DNA of 36,678 nucleotides from Desulfobulbaceae bacterium (GCA_011391865.1 JAABPV010000027.1:1-36678), one strand, 5' to 3'. Positions 18,563 through 26,573 are shown, counted from the first letter of the stretch. Numbers and translations are program-made. Notes: generated from the sequence alone by a model not told the origin.

Positions 18563-19066
18563 ATGAGCGAAGTCAAGGAAAACAAGAGTTTCGCAGCAGG
18601 CGACATGGCCGTTTATCCCTCCCACGGGGTTGGCCAGATTGAAACCATCAGCGTGCAGAAGGTCGGCGGCATAGACCAGACCTTCTACGTCCTCAAGCTG
18701 CTGGAAAGCGGCATGACCATCATGATCCCGACCAGCAGCAGCCGCACTGTCGGGCTGCGGCCGGTGATCACCCAGAACGAGGTCAAGCAGGTCGAGGACA
18801 TTCTCCGCGACCGGGAAGGCAAGATCAGCACCCAAACGTGGAACCGCCGCTACCGCGACTACATGGACAAAATCAAGACCGGCTCCGCCTTTGAAGTGGC
18901 GGTAGTGCTGCGCGACCTGCTGGTGCTCAAGGGCGACAAGGAGCTGTCCTACGGCGAGCGGAAGATGATGGACACGGCCAAGGGGCTACTGATCCGCGAG
19001 CTGTCCGTGGCCCGGCAGATGGACGAGGATGTGGTCGAACAGCAGCTGGAGGAGATGTTCGCCTGA
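18563..19066 (+). CDS. carD: CarD/CdnL-type RNA polymerase-binding transcription factor
   Basis: A 167-residue regulator of the CarD_CdnL_TRCF family. The N-terminal RNA-polymerase-interaction domain begins FAAGDMAVYPSHGVGQIE; the C-terminal half is the helical DNA-binding domain (SAFEVAVVLRDLLVL, YGERKMMDTAKGLL). Such proteins bind the RNA polymerase beta subunit and stabilise open complexes, notably at rRNA promoters. GGAGG lies 5 nt before ATG 18563, which decides this start over the in-frame ATG at 18542. It lies between pth and rluD, the usual delta-proteobacterial context. Confidence 0.92.
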   Translation: MSEVKENKSFAAGDMAVYPSHGVGQIETISVQKVGGIDQTFYVLKLLESGMTIMIPTSSSRTVGLRPVITQNEVKQVEDILRDREGKISTQTWNRRYRDYMDKIKTGSAFEVAVVLRDLLVLKGDKELSYGERKMMDTAKGLLIRELSVARQMDEDVVEQQLEEMFA

Positions 19067-19083
19067 ACGCCGAGTCCTTTCTG

Positions 19084-19995
19084 GTGCAGCCGCCAGAAGC
19101 GGGGCTGCGGCTGGATCATTATTTAGTCCGGCAGCTGCCGGAGCAGAGCCGTTCCTGTCTTGACCGGCTGATCCGCACGGGTTCTGTACTGGTCAACGGC
19201 GAGGCGGTCAAGCCAGGCTGCAAGCTGCGGGCTGGCGACAGCGTCGCTGTTGCAGTGTCCGCAGTCCCTGCCGTCACAAACCGTCTGCAGCCGCAGCAGG
19301 TTGATTTCCATATCATTCATGAAGACGAGCATCTGGCGGTGATCAGCAAGCCGCCGGGTTTGGTCGTTCATCCTGCAGCCGGTCACAGCGACGGCACCTT
19401 AGTCAATGGCCTGCTCCACCGCTACGGCGAGCTGGAACTGCTCGACGGCGAACGGCCTGGTCTTGTCCATCGTCTCGACAAAGACACCTCCGGCATCATG
19501 CTCGCCGCCCGCACTGAGGCCATGCACCGGCTGCTCTCCGCCGCCTTCAAGGAACGGCAAATCCGCAAAACCTACCACGCCCTGCTTTTGCGCAGCCCGG
19601 CAGCAATGACAGGCCGGATTGACGCGCCCATCGGCAGGCATCCAGTCAACCGGCAGAAAATGGCGGTGCGGCAGCACGATGGCCGTCATGCGGTGACGAA
19701 CTGGCGGATATTGGAACGCTTCCGCAACGGTTGCTGCTTCGCGGAAATAGGGATAGAAACCGGACGCACGCACCAAATCCGGGTGCATATGTCCTCCATC
19801 GGCGCACCGGTGCTGGGTGATGTTCTGTACGGCGGCAAAAGCCAGACTGTGCATGCTGACCGCCAGCTCCTCCACGCTTCTCAGCTCCGTTTTGTCCATC
19901 CGGCAAGTGGTCAGGCTTGCCATTTCACCGCCCCGCTTTGGCCGGACATCGAAGCCGCACTTGCCCTCCTGCGCGAGCAGTTCCGCCTTGCCTGA
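19084..19995 (+). CDS. rluD: 23S rRNA pseudouridine synthase, RluD/RluA family
   Basis: A 303-residue enzyme that converts uridines in 23S rRNA to pseudouridine. An S4 RNA-binding domain occupies roughly residues 1-75 (LRLDHYLVRQLP, SVLVNGEAVKPGCKLRAGD). The catalytic domain has PPGLVVHPAAGH and the active-site motif LVHRLDKDTSGIML with its aspartate. The C-terminal part shows ETGRTHQIRVHM and GAPVLGDVLYGG. The start is GTG 19084; no in-frame ATG lies upstream of it after carD. Its stop overlaps the probable TTG start of coaE. Confidence 0.93.
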   Translation: MQPPEAGLRLDHYLVRQLPEQSRSCLDRLIRTGSVLVNGEAVKPGCKLRAGDSVAVAVSAVPAVTNRLQPQQVDFHIIHEDEHLAVISKPPGLVVHPAAGHSDGTLVNGLLHRYGELELLDGERPGLVHRLDKDTSGIMLAARTEAMHRLLSAAFKERQIRKTYHALLLRSPAAMTGRIDAPIGRHPVNRQKMAVRQHDGRHAVTNWRILERFRNGCCFAEIGIETGRTHQIRVHMSSIGAPVLGDVLYGGKSQTVHADRQLLHASQLRFVHPASGQACHFTAPLWPDIEAALALLREQFRLA

Positions 19996-20635
19996 GCTGA
20001 TTGGCATCACTGGCGGCATTGGTTCCGGCAAGAGCCGCGCCTGCCGTTATCTCAGTGAGTTAAGCGGCTGGCCGCTGCTTAATCTTGATCAAATCTGTCG
20101 GGCGTTGCTTCTGCCGGAGATGCCGGGCTGGCTGGCTTTGCGGCAGACACTTGGGCGCGGTTTCTTCACCGCTGCTGGCGAGCTGAACCGGCCTAAGCTG
20201 CGCGAGGCCATCTTTGCTGATGCCGCCTTGCGCCAGCAGGTGGACGGGCTGCTGCATCCCTTGGCCAAGCAGGAAATGGCAGCGCAGGCGGCCCGGCTCA
20301 ATGCGCCGCTGGTGCTGGCGGAAATCCCCTTGCTCTTCGAGGCGGGTTGGCAGGACAGCGTCAGCCAGATCGTGGTTGTTTATGCCGACGAGGCCGTGCG
20401 TCTGCGGCGGATCATGGAGCGCGATCAGGTCAGCGAAGAACAGGCCCGGCGGGCCATTGCCGCGCAGATGCCGCTGGAGGACAAAGCCCGGCTGGCTGAT
20501 CATCTCGTTGACAATTCAGCGGCTTGGGAGAGCACCTGCGCACAGCTAAAGCACGTGGCAGAGAAGGTTTATCCCCCGCCCTGCGGTGCTATTCTGTTTG
20601 AGTACGCAGATGGCGCAGTAACATTAGGAGGGTAG
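19988..20635 (+). CDS. coaE: Dephospho-CoA kinase
   Basis: A 215-residue kinase performing the last step of coenzyme A synthesis. Seen: P-loop GITGGIGSGKS starting at residue 5, LNLDQICRALL, LHPLAKQEM, and PLLFEAGWQ. The frame is open far upstream inside rluD, but the P-loop position requires a start near 19988. TTG 19988 is the only initiation-like codon there, and it overlaps the rluD stop by 8 bp, suggesting translational coupling. A C-terminal extension of about 15 residues runs into the terminator stem. Confidence 0.9.
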   Translation: MPELIGITGGIGSGKSRACRYLSELSGWPLLNLDQICRALLLPEMPGWLALRQTLGRGFFTAAGELNRPKLREAIFADAALRQQVDGLLHPLAKQEMAAQAARLNAPLVLAEIPLLFEAGWQDSVSQIVVVYADEAVRLRRIMERDQVSEEQARRAIAAQMPLEDKARLADHLVDNSAAWESTCAQLKHVAEKVYPPPCGAILFEYADGAVTLGG

Positions 20636-20657
20636 CTCGCTTGAGCTACCCTTTTTT
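20630..20657 (+). terminator. Intrinsic terminator of the coaE operon
   Basis: GGGTAGCTC (20630-20638), loop GCTT, GAGCTACCC (20643-20651), then six T residues. The coaE stop codon TAG at 20633-20635 lies inside the left arm. Confidence 0.9.
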
Positions 20658-20724
20658 CTGATAGCCTACTACCAGCTCATACACAGCCTGTAGGTTGCCG
20701 TAAACCTGAGAATCCAACCTTAGA

Positions 20725-21189
20725 TCAATAGAATCCTGTCACTGTAGCTGACCGCGCAGTGGAAGAATATGGCGCAACAGACAGTGTTACCTTAGCATAT
20801 ACTTCATCTGTTCGTGGCAGTTTAACAGGCGGCAGACCTATGACGGGTGGTTTGACGAGGATGTTACCGCTGTCCTCATCAAGTTTCTCTTTGCTGATCG
20901 TCCGCAGTTCTGTGAACGATTGCGAACCTGCTGCGGCGACCGTGATAGACTTATACAGCGACTTAAAGAAGCTGCCAAACATGAAGGTGTACAGCTCATC
21001 GTCACCAGCGGGATCAGTGTTGGGCAAGTTGTCTCCATCCAAATCTTCACCGAATAGCTTGATCGCCAAACGATAGTTTTTCCCAATATCGCTCTCCTCG
21101 AAGGTCAATGTTCCAGAGACAGCAACAGTTTTTGTCTCTGTGGTTGAACCGTCTGTGATGGATAGGGAAACGTTAGATACAGCAGCCAT
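20725..21189 (-). CDS. Unknown 154-residue protein with an acidic Ca-loop-like motif
   Basis: Not recognised. The start is well supported: GGAGG lies 6 nt before the ATG on the minus strand. The protein is rich in Thr/Ser/Val with alternating hydrophobic pattern, suggesting beta structure. It contains an acidic segment EDLDGDNLPNTDPAGDDE near residues 49-66, resembling DxDGDxxPxxD calcium-binding loops of dockerin/thrombospondin-like repeats. No N-terminal signal peptide or membrane helix is seen. It lies downstream of the DUF4469 gene on the same strand, separated by 206 bp containing an inverted repeat, and converges with coaE. Confidence 0.75.
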   Translation of the reverse strand: MAAVSNVSLSITDGSTTETKTVAVSGTLTFEESDIGKNYRLAIKLFGEDLDGDNLPNTDPAGDDELYTFMFGSFFKSLYKSITVAAAGSQSFTELRTISKEKLDEDSGNILVKPPVIGLPPVKLPRTDEVYAKVTLSVAPYSSTARSATVTGFY

Positions 21190-21334
21190 GATGAACCTCC
21201 AGGTTCTTTTGGATGCTCAGTAAATAGCTTCTCTGTCGTTGCATCCATTAAGCAACAGAGGCTGATAGCGCGAGCAATTCATGACCGGAATCATTGATTG
21301 CTCACTTATCAGCCATATTAAATGATATTCTCAT

Positions 21335-21366
21335 CCGTTTTAAGGCCCTGACGCGTCATAAAACGG
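21335..21366. repeat. Inverted repeat between the two minus-strand unknown genes
   Basis: CCGTTTTA (21335-21342) pairs with TAAAACGG (21359-21366); the interior holds a 10-bp palindrome TGACGCGTCA. It lies in the gap after the DUF4469 gene on the minus strand and may act as a terminator or a binding site, although no T-run follows. Confidence 0.45.
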
Positions 21367-21395
21367 AACTTTCATGTCAGTGACTGCTGGAATTA

Positions 21396-22475
21396 TTAAG
21401 CAGTCTTCACATCCAACACCTCCACCAACCTACCACTGTAGCCGCTGCGGATCATGCTCCAGAGGCCGGCGTAGTCATTGATCGTGATGTTCAGGCTGCT
21501 CACCGGCGAATTGCTGAAGCCGTTCAGGACATACGCCCCGTTCTGAGTTACGCTCACCGTCGTGCCTGCCGCGCCGTCCTCCCGCATGTCGAGCAGCGAG
21601 AACAGCAGCCGGTTTCCCGGCAAATCCTGCACCACCTGAATGCGCAGGCGGGTATCCGCGCTCACTGCGCCGCCCGTGACTTTGACATGCGGCGCAGCAG
21701 CTTTGTCCGTGAGAATACCCACTTCCGGGGGATTGGGCTGACCGAAACTGCTTAGAGTCAGCGGCGTGCGCAGCTTGCGGCGATAGGTGCCGGTGCGCAG
21801 GGTGCCGTGCTCGGTGTAGCGCACGGAAAGGGAGAGGTTGTATTCGTTGTTCCACGGCTCCTCCTGGGCCGGGATGGTCGGAATCAGGGAGATGCCGCTG
21901 CTGGTGATTGTCCCGAACTGCGTCTGCACGGCCCTGCCGCTGCGGGTGCCGCTGATCACGCATTCGCCGGTGCCGAGCTGCGGGTCAAAGTCCAGATTCT
22001 CGCCAGTCAGCTGGAGGATGTCGGTGCTGGCAAGGACATCGTTGAGGCGCAGCGTGGCGTTCTCGGCCTGCGTGATCAAGGGCAGCTTCTCAGTCATGTC
22101 CACCCGTTCCAGCCTGCCTTGTTGGTGAATCTTTTTGACAAAATTCGCGGTCGGATGCACCTGCACATGCAGGCAGTCTGCAATGGGCGGCAGCGGATCG
22201 TCCGGCGCATCCAAGCGGCCTGTGAAGGAGAGGCTGAAGCTGAAGCTGTCGTCCAAGGTGATGTGATCCCCGTTGATCAGCCCCTGCTGAAGCGTCTGCA
22301 TCAACGCGCTGATGGCGGACTTGGCCAAATCCGGGGTCAGGGCCGGGTTGATGGCCGTCATGCCTGCGGCGACCTCGTCCGTGCCAAGGTGATTGTTGGG
22401 GATGAAGCGGAGTTTGTACGATTGCGGGACGGTCAGCGCGTTGGCCTCAATTTTGCAGCGAATGACAACAGACAT
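21396..22475 (-). CDS. DUF4469 protein with N-terminal HU/IHF-like domain
   Basis: A 359-residue protein. Residues 1 to about 125 fit the HU/IHF-like (HU-HIG) fold placed in front of DUF4469: VIRCKIEANALT, then DLAKSAISALMQTLQQGLINGDHITLDDSFSFSLSFTGRL and VQVHPTANFVKKIHQ. About 130-260 matches an Ig/IPT-like DUF4469 region (TDILQLTGENLDFDP, ECVISGTRSGR). The C-terminal 90 residues are beta-rich (RLRIQVVQDLPG, LNITINDYAGLWSMI). DNA binding is possible for such HU-like domains but unproven in this architecture. GGAGAA lies 6 nt before the ATG, and a good promoter sits about 51 nt upstream. It precedes the Ca-loop protein on the same strand, so the two may function together. Confidence 0.8.
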   Translation of the reverse strand: MSVVIRCKIEANALTVPQSYKLRFIPNNHLGTDEVAAGMTAINPALTPDLAKSAISALMQTLQQGLINGDHITLDDSFSFSLSFTGRLDAPDDPLPPIADCLHVQVHPTANFVKKIHQQGRLERVDMTEKLPLITQAENATLRLNDVLASTDILQLTGENLDFDPQLGTGECVISGTRSGRAVQTQFGTITSSGISLIPTIPAQEEPWNNEYNLSLSVRYTEHGTLRTGTYRRKLRTPLTLSSFGQPNPPEVGILTDKAAAPHVKVTGGAVSADTRLRIQVVQDLPGNRLLFSLLDMREDGAAGTTVSVTQNGAYVLNGFSNSPVSSLNITINDYAGLWSMIRSGYSGRLVEVLDVKTA

Positions 22476-22525
22476 GGCGGTTCTCCGTTGCAGAGGGGAA
22501 GGGGATGAAGAAGATCATCAGCCAC

Positions 22526-22553
22526 ATTAAAGAACATGGGGACATGCTGTCAA
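22526..22553 (-). promoter_or_regulatory. Sigma-70-like promoter for the DUF4469 gene
   Basis: On the minus strand TTGACA (22553-22548), a 16-nt spacer and TTTAAT (22531-22526) lie about 51 nt before the start at 22475. This is a perfect -35 and a five-of-six -10. Confidence 0.6.
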
Positions 22554-22597
22554 GCATTTTTCCAATTAGATGGGTTCGCATCGCCCCTGCAAAAGAA

Positions 22598-22716
22598 CGA
22601 GTATCCCTCGGACAAAAGCACGCCCGATGAATGGCCGTGGGGATACTCGATGATTGGTCAGAGGGATACTCGATGAATGGCGGCGGGGATAGGCGATGAT
22701 TTGGAACGGGGATGGG
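22598..22716. repeat. 23-bp tandem repeat, four units, with a flanking inverted copy
   Basis: Four successive 23-bp units start at 22625, 22648, 22671 and 22694, each beginning CGATGA and ending near GGGGATA. A 12-bp segment CGAGTATCCCTC at 22598-22609 is an exact inverted copy of 22661-22672. The gap 22476-22907 has no gene; it holds the DUF4469 promoter, this array and two palindromic repeats. Confidence 0.8.
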
Positions 22717-22732
22717 CGGGGAGCGGATAGGC

Positions 22733-22768
22733 GGGCGGGCAAGCAAGAAAACGTTTGCCTGCCCTACG
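22733..22768. repeat. Dispersed palindromic repeat, copy A (diverged)
   Basis: GGGCGGGCAAGC, a short A-rich loop and GTTTGCCTGCCC, then TACGG, form an imperfect hairpin with the same layout as copies B and C. Confidence 0.65.
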
Positions 22769-22855
22769 GTGCTGTTCTGCGGTCGGAAAGAAAAGGGCGG
22801 CAGTCTGCGCCGCCGGGCGCGTTCAGAAATTGGGAATGCTCATCCCGCGTGGGAA

Positions 22856-22910
22856 AGAAGCCGACCTCATTGGCGGGCAAGCAAAAAGACGCTTGCCCAC
22901 CCTACGACTA
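22856..22910. repeat. Dispersed palindromic repeat, copy B
   Basis: This 55-bp unit differs from 24233-24287 (copy C) at only two positions. It contains the stem GGGCAAGC ... GCTTGCCC around an AAAAAGAC-type loop and ends CCTACG. Its last three bases supply the stop codon of the minus-strand two-CW gene. Confidence 0.85.
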
Positions 22911-23231
22911 CGACTGAACAGGCCGTATCTGGCTTGGACTGATATATCGGAGGATGAAATTGGTATGTTCTTGTTTCCTGACAAGGTTGTAGAAATCACA
23001 ACTGCGGCAGTTGCCAGATTTTTTCACATAGTGCTCTTCCTGCACATCTGTAGCAAGAGAAGCAGTCATAAACCAGCAGCAGCGTCCGCCGTTTTTGCCG
23101 TCATGTATGCCGTCCGCCTGATGCACAATAACAGCGGGACAAATTCCGAACAAGGCTGCATTTCTACCTCCCGGTTCCCTGCCGCATTCGTTGAACTCCC
23201 AGCAATTCAGTTTGTTCTTTTGTTTCTTCAT
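22908..23231 (-). CDS. Two-CW domain cysteine-rich protein
   Basis: A 107-residue protein. The N-terminal LNCWEFNECGREPGG, then CPAV, NGGRCCWF and CRSCDFYNLVR, match the small two-CW proteins common in Desulfobacterota and related anaerobes, with paired Cys-Trp motifs and CxxC spacing that suggest metal or redox binding. The frame opens at 23279, but the ATG at 23231 has GGGAGAAA a few bases upstream and starts the conserved region, so it is preferred. The stop codon lies within repeat copy B, so the element has landed at the very 3' end. Biological role is unknown. Confidence 0.8.
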   Translation of the reverse strand: MKKQKNKLNCWEFNECGREPGGRNAALFGICPAVIVHQADGIHDGKNGGRCCWFMTASLATDVQEEHYVKKSGNCRSCDFYNLVRKQEHTNFILRYISPSQIRPVQS

Positions 23232-23379
23232 GCTTTCTCCCTGATATTTTTCCGCGTTGCATTCGCGTAACGCAGACATCTGTCAGGCCGACATTAGAAA
23301 CCATGAATGTTCAGAAATTATCAGGCGGGGACAAGGAACAGGTTAACAGCGGGAGAGAGCGAAGCACTCCCCAACCTAT

Positions 23380-23748
23380 TCAGGCGGGAATACTCTTCAT
23401 AGCCGCAGCAAGAGGCTTCAGCCGGAAGATGGCCCGCGCTTCAGGGCGGTGCATGGCCTGCCACAAGTCCCAGTCCTGCTGCAAGCCCAGCCAGAAGTCC
23501 GCCGACATGCCCACAACCTGCGACAGCCGCAGGGCAGTGTCCGGCGTGACCGGCGACCGCCCCTTGATGATGCTGCTCAGGCGGGAATAAGGGATGTCCA
23601 GATGTCGGGACAGCTCGGCTCTGCTGATCTCAAGCGGCTTGAGGAACTCCTCCTCCAGCATCTCGCCCGGATGGGTCGGCGGACGATGCGCGGGCAACCG
23701 CCGTCCGCTTCGTTCAGTGATAGTCTGTGATTTCGACTGCGCAGGCAT
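23380..23748 (-). CDS. higA: HigA-type antitoxin (XRE-family HTH)
   Basis: A 122-residue DNA-binding antitoxin. HPGEMLEEEFLKPLEISRAELSRHLDIP followed by SRLSSIIKGRSPVTPDTALRLSQVVG is the classic HigA/VapI helix-turn-helix, and FWLGLQQDWDLW is the usual C-terminal motif. The frame extends upstream to 23910, but GGGAGG lies directly before one ATG (23754) and 6 nt before the next (23748), so 23748 is preferred. The gene overlaps the 3' end of higB, giving translational coupling, and the protein probably represses its own operon and neutralises HigB. Confidence 0.9.
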   Translation of the reverse strand: MPAQSKSQTITERSGRRLPAHRPPTHPGEMLEEEFLKPLEISRAELSRHLDIPYSRLSSIIKGRSPVTPDTALRLSQVVGMSADFWLGLQQDWDLWQAMHRPEARAIFRLKPLAAAMKSIPA

Positions 23749-24007
23749 GGCCATCCTCCCATTGAAAGCAGATGCGGTATTGCTGGTTGATCCGAATGCT
23801 GTATTGCCCCTCACGGTCGCCTTGCAGGAGTTCCAGGCGGTTGCCCGGCGGCACTCTGAGTTCAGCGACTTCCCGCACCCGGTTGAGCTGATCGAGCTTG
23901 CGGCGGGCAACAGGCCAGATTGCCTTGGGGCAGCACTTCAACGCCGCCCGTGATGCCGCGCCGTCAAAGATGTCCTCAGTGCCCGCGCTCTTGAAAGACT
24001 GGATCAT
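23714..24007 (-). CDS. higB: HigB-type toxin (RelE/ParE superfamily)
   Basis: A 97-residue protein of the HigB/RelE fold, an mRNA endonuclease that acts on translating ribosomes. It begins MIQSFKSAGTEDIFDG, has LRVPPGNRLELLQGDREGQYSIRIN in the core and ends RICFQWEDGHACAVEITDYH-type sequence; this matches the toxin-first HigBA layout. A perfect TATAAT lies so close to the ATG that the message may be leaderless. Length is typical (about 92-100). Confidence 0.92.
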   Translation of the reverse strand: MIQSFKSAGTEDIFDGAASRAALKCCPKAIWPVARRKLDQLNRVREVAELRVPPGNRLELLQGDREGQYSIRINQQYRICFQWEDGHACAVEITDYH

Positions 24008-24012
24008 GCGTC

Positions 24013-24042
24013 ATTATAGAATGTGGCAGGGCAGATGCGCAA
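24013..24042 (-). promoter_or_regulatory. Promoter of higBA
   Basis: On the minus strand TTGCGC (24042-24037), an 18-nt spacer and a consensus TATAAT (24018-24013). The -10 ends 5 nt before the higB ATG. HigA autoregulation here is expected from the family, not seen directly. Confidence 0.6.
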
Positions 24043-24201
24043 CTATAGCAGAAGCCGCTCAAAGGCCCGCACCGCCTCTGAACCTGACACCACCGGCTTC
24101 TCCTGTTCATCAGCAGCGTGGATTGGTGAGAGCGAAGCTGTCTCCAACAACTGCATCAGCCAGCATACGCGCCGGAACTACCTCTGTCAACAGCAAGTAG
24201 T

Positions 24202-24230
24202 GTGGGTAAATGGCTTTATCGTTTACCCAC
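24202..24230. repeat. Inverted repeat next to repeat copy C
   Basis: GTGGGTAAA (24202-24210) and TTTACCCAC (24222-24230) are perfect 9-bp arms around an 11-nt loop. It abuts copy C, so the two may be one composite element. The gap 24008-24416 holds no gene, only the higBA promoter, these repeats and a possible hemB promoter. Confidence 0.7.
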
Positions 24231-24232
24231 GC

Positions 24233-24287
24233 AGAAGCCGACCTCATTGGTGGGCAAGCAAAAAGACGCTTGCCCACCCTACGGCTA
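24233..24287. repeat. Dispersed palindromic repeat, copy C
   Basis: A 55-bp unit nearly identical to copy B at 22856-22910 (two differences), with the stem GGGCAAGC ... GCTTGCCC and the end CCTACGGCTA. Confidence 0.85.
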
Positions 24288-24329
24288 AGGGCAAAGCAGA
24301 GGCACCCGCTCCTCCCGGCCATGTTCCGC

Positions 24330-24358
24330 TTGCCTTGCCATCAGAAATTGCATACATT
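24330..24358 (+). promoter_or_regulatory. Possible promoter for hemB and the coupled module
   Basis: TTGCCT (24330-24335), a 17-nt spacer and TACATT (24353-24358), each four of six consensus bases, lie 58 nt upstream of the hemB ATG. Confidence 0.4.
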
Positions 24359-24416
24359 GGTGTGCGGCGCACTGTCCTCGTCAAAAAGAACCACTGAACA
24401 ACACAGGAGAAGCGAA

Positions 24417-25397
24417 ATGGTCTTTCCCGAATACCGTCCCCGCCGGATGCGGCGGAATGAGAACTTCCGCGCCATGATCCGTGAAACCCGCTTGGCTGCG
24501 GAGCAGCTTGTTTATCCGCTCTTTGTTATGCCGGGTAAGGGCAAAAAGGAGGAGGTGCCGTCGATGCCGGGCGTGTTCCGCCTGTCCGTGGATCAGCTCA
24601 AGCAGGAGGCCAAAGACTGCCTTGAAGTCGGTGTCCGCTCAGTGATTCTCTTCGGCCTGCCGGAGAAGAAGGACGCGGTCGGCTCCGGTGCTCATGCCAA
24701 GAACGGCATAGTCCAGCAGGCAATCAAGGAGCTGAAGAACACTGCGCCGGATCTCACCGTCATCACCGATGTTTGTCTCTGCGAATACACCGATCACGGG
24801 CACTGCGGCTGCCTTGCGGGCAAAGAGGTGGACAACGACGCGACGCTGGAGCTGCTGGCCAAAACCGCGCTCTCGCACGCTCAGGCCGGGGCGGACATGG
24901 TCGCGCCGTCAGACATGATGGATGGCCGGGTGAGTGAAATCCGCAGCACGCTGGACGAGAACGATTTTCACAATGTGCCGATCATGTCGTATGCGGTCAA
25001 ATACGCCTCGGCCTTCTACGGCCCCTTCCGCGATGCTGCTGATTGTGCGCCGCAGTTTGGCGACCGCCGCAGCTATCAGATGGATCCGGCCAACAGCCGC
25101 GAGGCTCTGCGCGAGGCCACTTTGGATGTGGACGAGGGCGCGGACATCCTGATGGTCAAACCGGCGGTCGCGTATTTGGACATCATCAGCCGCCTGCGCG
25201 ATGAGTTCGACCTGCCCATCGCCGCCTATCACGTCAGTGGGGAATACGCGATGATCAAGGCCGCAGCGGCCAAAGGCTGGATTGACGAACAGCGGGTGAT
25301 GGCCGAGACGCTGCTTTCGATCAGAAGGGCAGGCGCGGACATCATCCTCACCTATTTTGCCAAAGACATGGCAAGACTGCTGCGGGGACAGTCATGA
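24417..25397 (+). CDS. hemB: Delta-aminolevulinic acid dehydratase (porphobilinogen synthase)
   Basis: A 326-residue cytosolic enzyme that condenses two 5-aminolevulinates to porphobilinogen for heme and siroheme. Seen: the cysteine metal-site motif [15 protein letters not shown], the lysine regions [18 protein letters not shown] and DILMVKPA (Schiff-base lysine), and [17 protein letters not shown] 24417 has AGGAGA 8 nt upstream; the longer frame from 24210 runs through repeat copy C and is not coding. The last codons read LLRGQS and the stop overlaps the following ATPase start in ATGA. A decayed second 3' end of hemB lies 4 kb downstream, ending LLRG-stop. Confidence 0.96.
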   Translation: MVFPEYRPRRMRRNENFRAMIRETRLAAEQLVYPLFVMPGKGKKEEVPSMPGVFRLSVDQLKQEAKDCLEVGVRSVILFGLPEKKDAVGSGAHAKNGIVQQAIKELKNTAPDLTVITDVCLCEYTDHGHCGCLAGKEVDNDATLELLAKTALSHAQAGADMVAPSDMMDGRVSEIRSTLDENDFHNVPIMSYAVKYASAFYGPFRDAADCAPQFGDRRSYQMDPANSREALREATLDVDEGADILMVKPAVAYLDIISRLRDEFDLPIAAYHVSGEYAMIKAAAAKGWIDEQRVMAETLLSIRRAGADIILTYFAKDMARLLRGQS

Positions 25398-26572
25398 TCC
25401 GCTCGCTGCATTTTGACGGCTTCCGCAGTTTTCCCAGCCGCCGCCAATATGCCCGCAGCCAGAGCCAGCCTTTTCAAGTGCTGGAGCTTGCTCCGCTGAC
25501 TCTGCTGGTCGGGCGGAACAACTCCGGCAAAACCAGCGTCGCTGAATTGCTGTATCGGGTGCTGGCCGGGCTGGCGGGAGCAGGCAAGGAAGCGTTGCCG
25601 CTAAGTGTGAGCGGCCTGCCAGCTGCGGCCAGCTTTCAGGATTTGCTTCCTGCACGGGATGCCAACGCATTTCTTGAGCTGAATATTAAATTTCAGGTAA
25701 AAGACTGTCAGCATCGGCTGGAAGAAATTCTTTACCTGCCGAGCCTGATGCAGGACGATCTCAGGCCGTGGGCCAGAAGCATTCAATGGGATGGTCAAGA
25801 CAGCCTTGTTCCTGAAGGGCCGCTTGAACAAGGTCTTCTGCCGCCTGAAATTCCAGATAGAGCGGCGGTTCAGGAGGCATTCTCCAAGCTGCTCCGCTCC
25901 AGCGTCTGGCTGGGGCCGCTGCGGGAGCCTGTCCCAGAAATCCCGCAACGCAAGGCGCGGCAGCAAAATCAGATTGGCCCGGCAGGACAAAATGCGATTG
26001 AACTGCTGTCTGAAGATGACGAACTGTTTAAGACGGTATCCGATTGGCTGCGTGAACATGCCGGGTTTTCATTGCGCTGGGAGAAAAATTTGGATTTATG
26101 GCGGATGAACACCGTCCGAGGCACAGCGCGAAATATTTCCATCACGCAGGCCGGAGCGGGAATTCATCAGCTTCTCCCAATATTGACCTTGGCGAAATGG
26201 CGGCAGCTTCGCTGCGGTGATGTTCAATTCATTGATGTTGTGCAGCAGCCGGAACTGCATCTGCATGATGCCCTTCAGTCTGCGCTCGGCGATATGTTTA
26301 TTGATGCAGCTCTTGCCGCCGGGCAAGGCGTGACGGTCGTTGAGACGCACGCTGAGGGCTTGCTGCTGCGGGTGCGCAGGCGCATTGCGGAAGGGAAGAT
26401 CAAACCGGGGCAGGTCGGCCTTTACTATGTGGACGACAACCATTCCGGCAGCAGCCTCCGGCGCATTGATCTACGGGAAGACGGTGAAGTTGACTGGTGG
26501 CCTGAAGGAGTTTTTCTCGAATCATTTGAGGAGGTCAAAGCATTGCGCCAAGCGCAGAGGCGGCGGAGCTGA
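25394..26572 (+). CDS. AAA (OLD/AAA_15-like) ATPase, DUF3696 type
   Basis: A 392-residue ATPase. It begins [13 protein letters not shown], and the Walker [10 protein letters not shown] lies near residues 40-48. The C-terminal ATPase half has [12 protein letters not shown] (signature-like), [17 protein letters not shown] (Walker B region) and [17 protein letters not shown], then a DUF3696-like tail with VDWWPEGVF. It is coupled to hemB by an ATGA overlap and precedes the TOPRIM-like gene by 1 nt. Base composition is visibly less GC-rich than hemB. By family it is probably the sensor/motor of a defence module; this is inference. Confidence 0.87.
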   Translation: MIRSLHFDGFRSFPSRRQYARSQSQPFQVLELAPLTLLVGRNNSGKTSVAELLYRVLAGLAGAGKEALPLSVSGLPAAASFQDLLPARDANAFLELNIKFQVKDCQHRLEEILYLPSLMQDDLRPWARSIQWDGQDSLVPEGPLEQGLLPPEIPDRAAVQEAFSKLLRSSVWLGPLREPVPEIPQRKARQQNQIGPAGQNAIELLSEDDELFKTVSDWLREHAGFSLRWEKNLDLWRMNTVRGTARNISITQAGAGIHQLLPILTLAKWRQLRCGDVQFIDVVQQPELHLHDALQSALGDMFIDAALAAGQGVTVVETHAEGLLLRVRRRIAEGKIKPGQVGLYYVDDNHSGSSLRRIDLREDGEVDWWPEGVFLESFEEVKALRQAQRRRS

Positions 26573-26573
26573 C

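Noticed and set aside
22598-22716. Regularly spaced 23-bp repeats as a CRISPR array
   Set aside because: Units are directly adjacent with no spacers, diverge from each other, and no cas genes are present.
22696-23270. Three plus-strand open frames in the repeat-rich gap
   Set aside because: They are translations of repeat copies A and B and of the antisense of the two-CW gene.
24023-24397. Open frames running through the gap before hemB
   Set aside because: They read through the dispersed palindromic repeats, have no ribosome binding site, and no recognisable protein.
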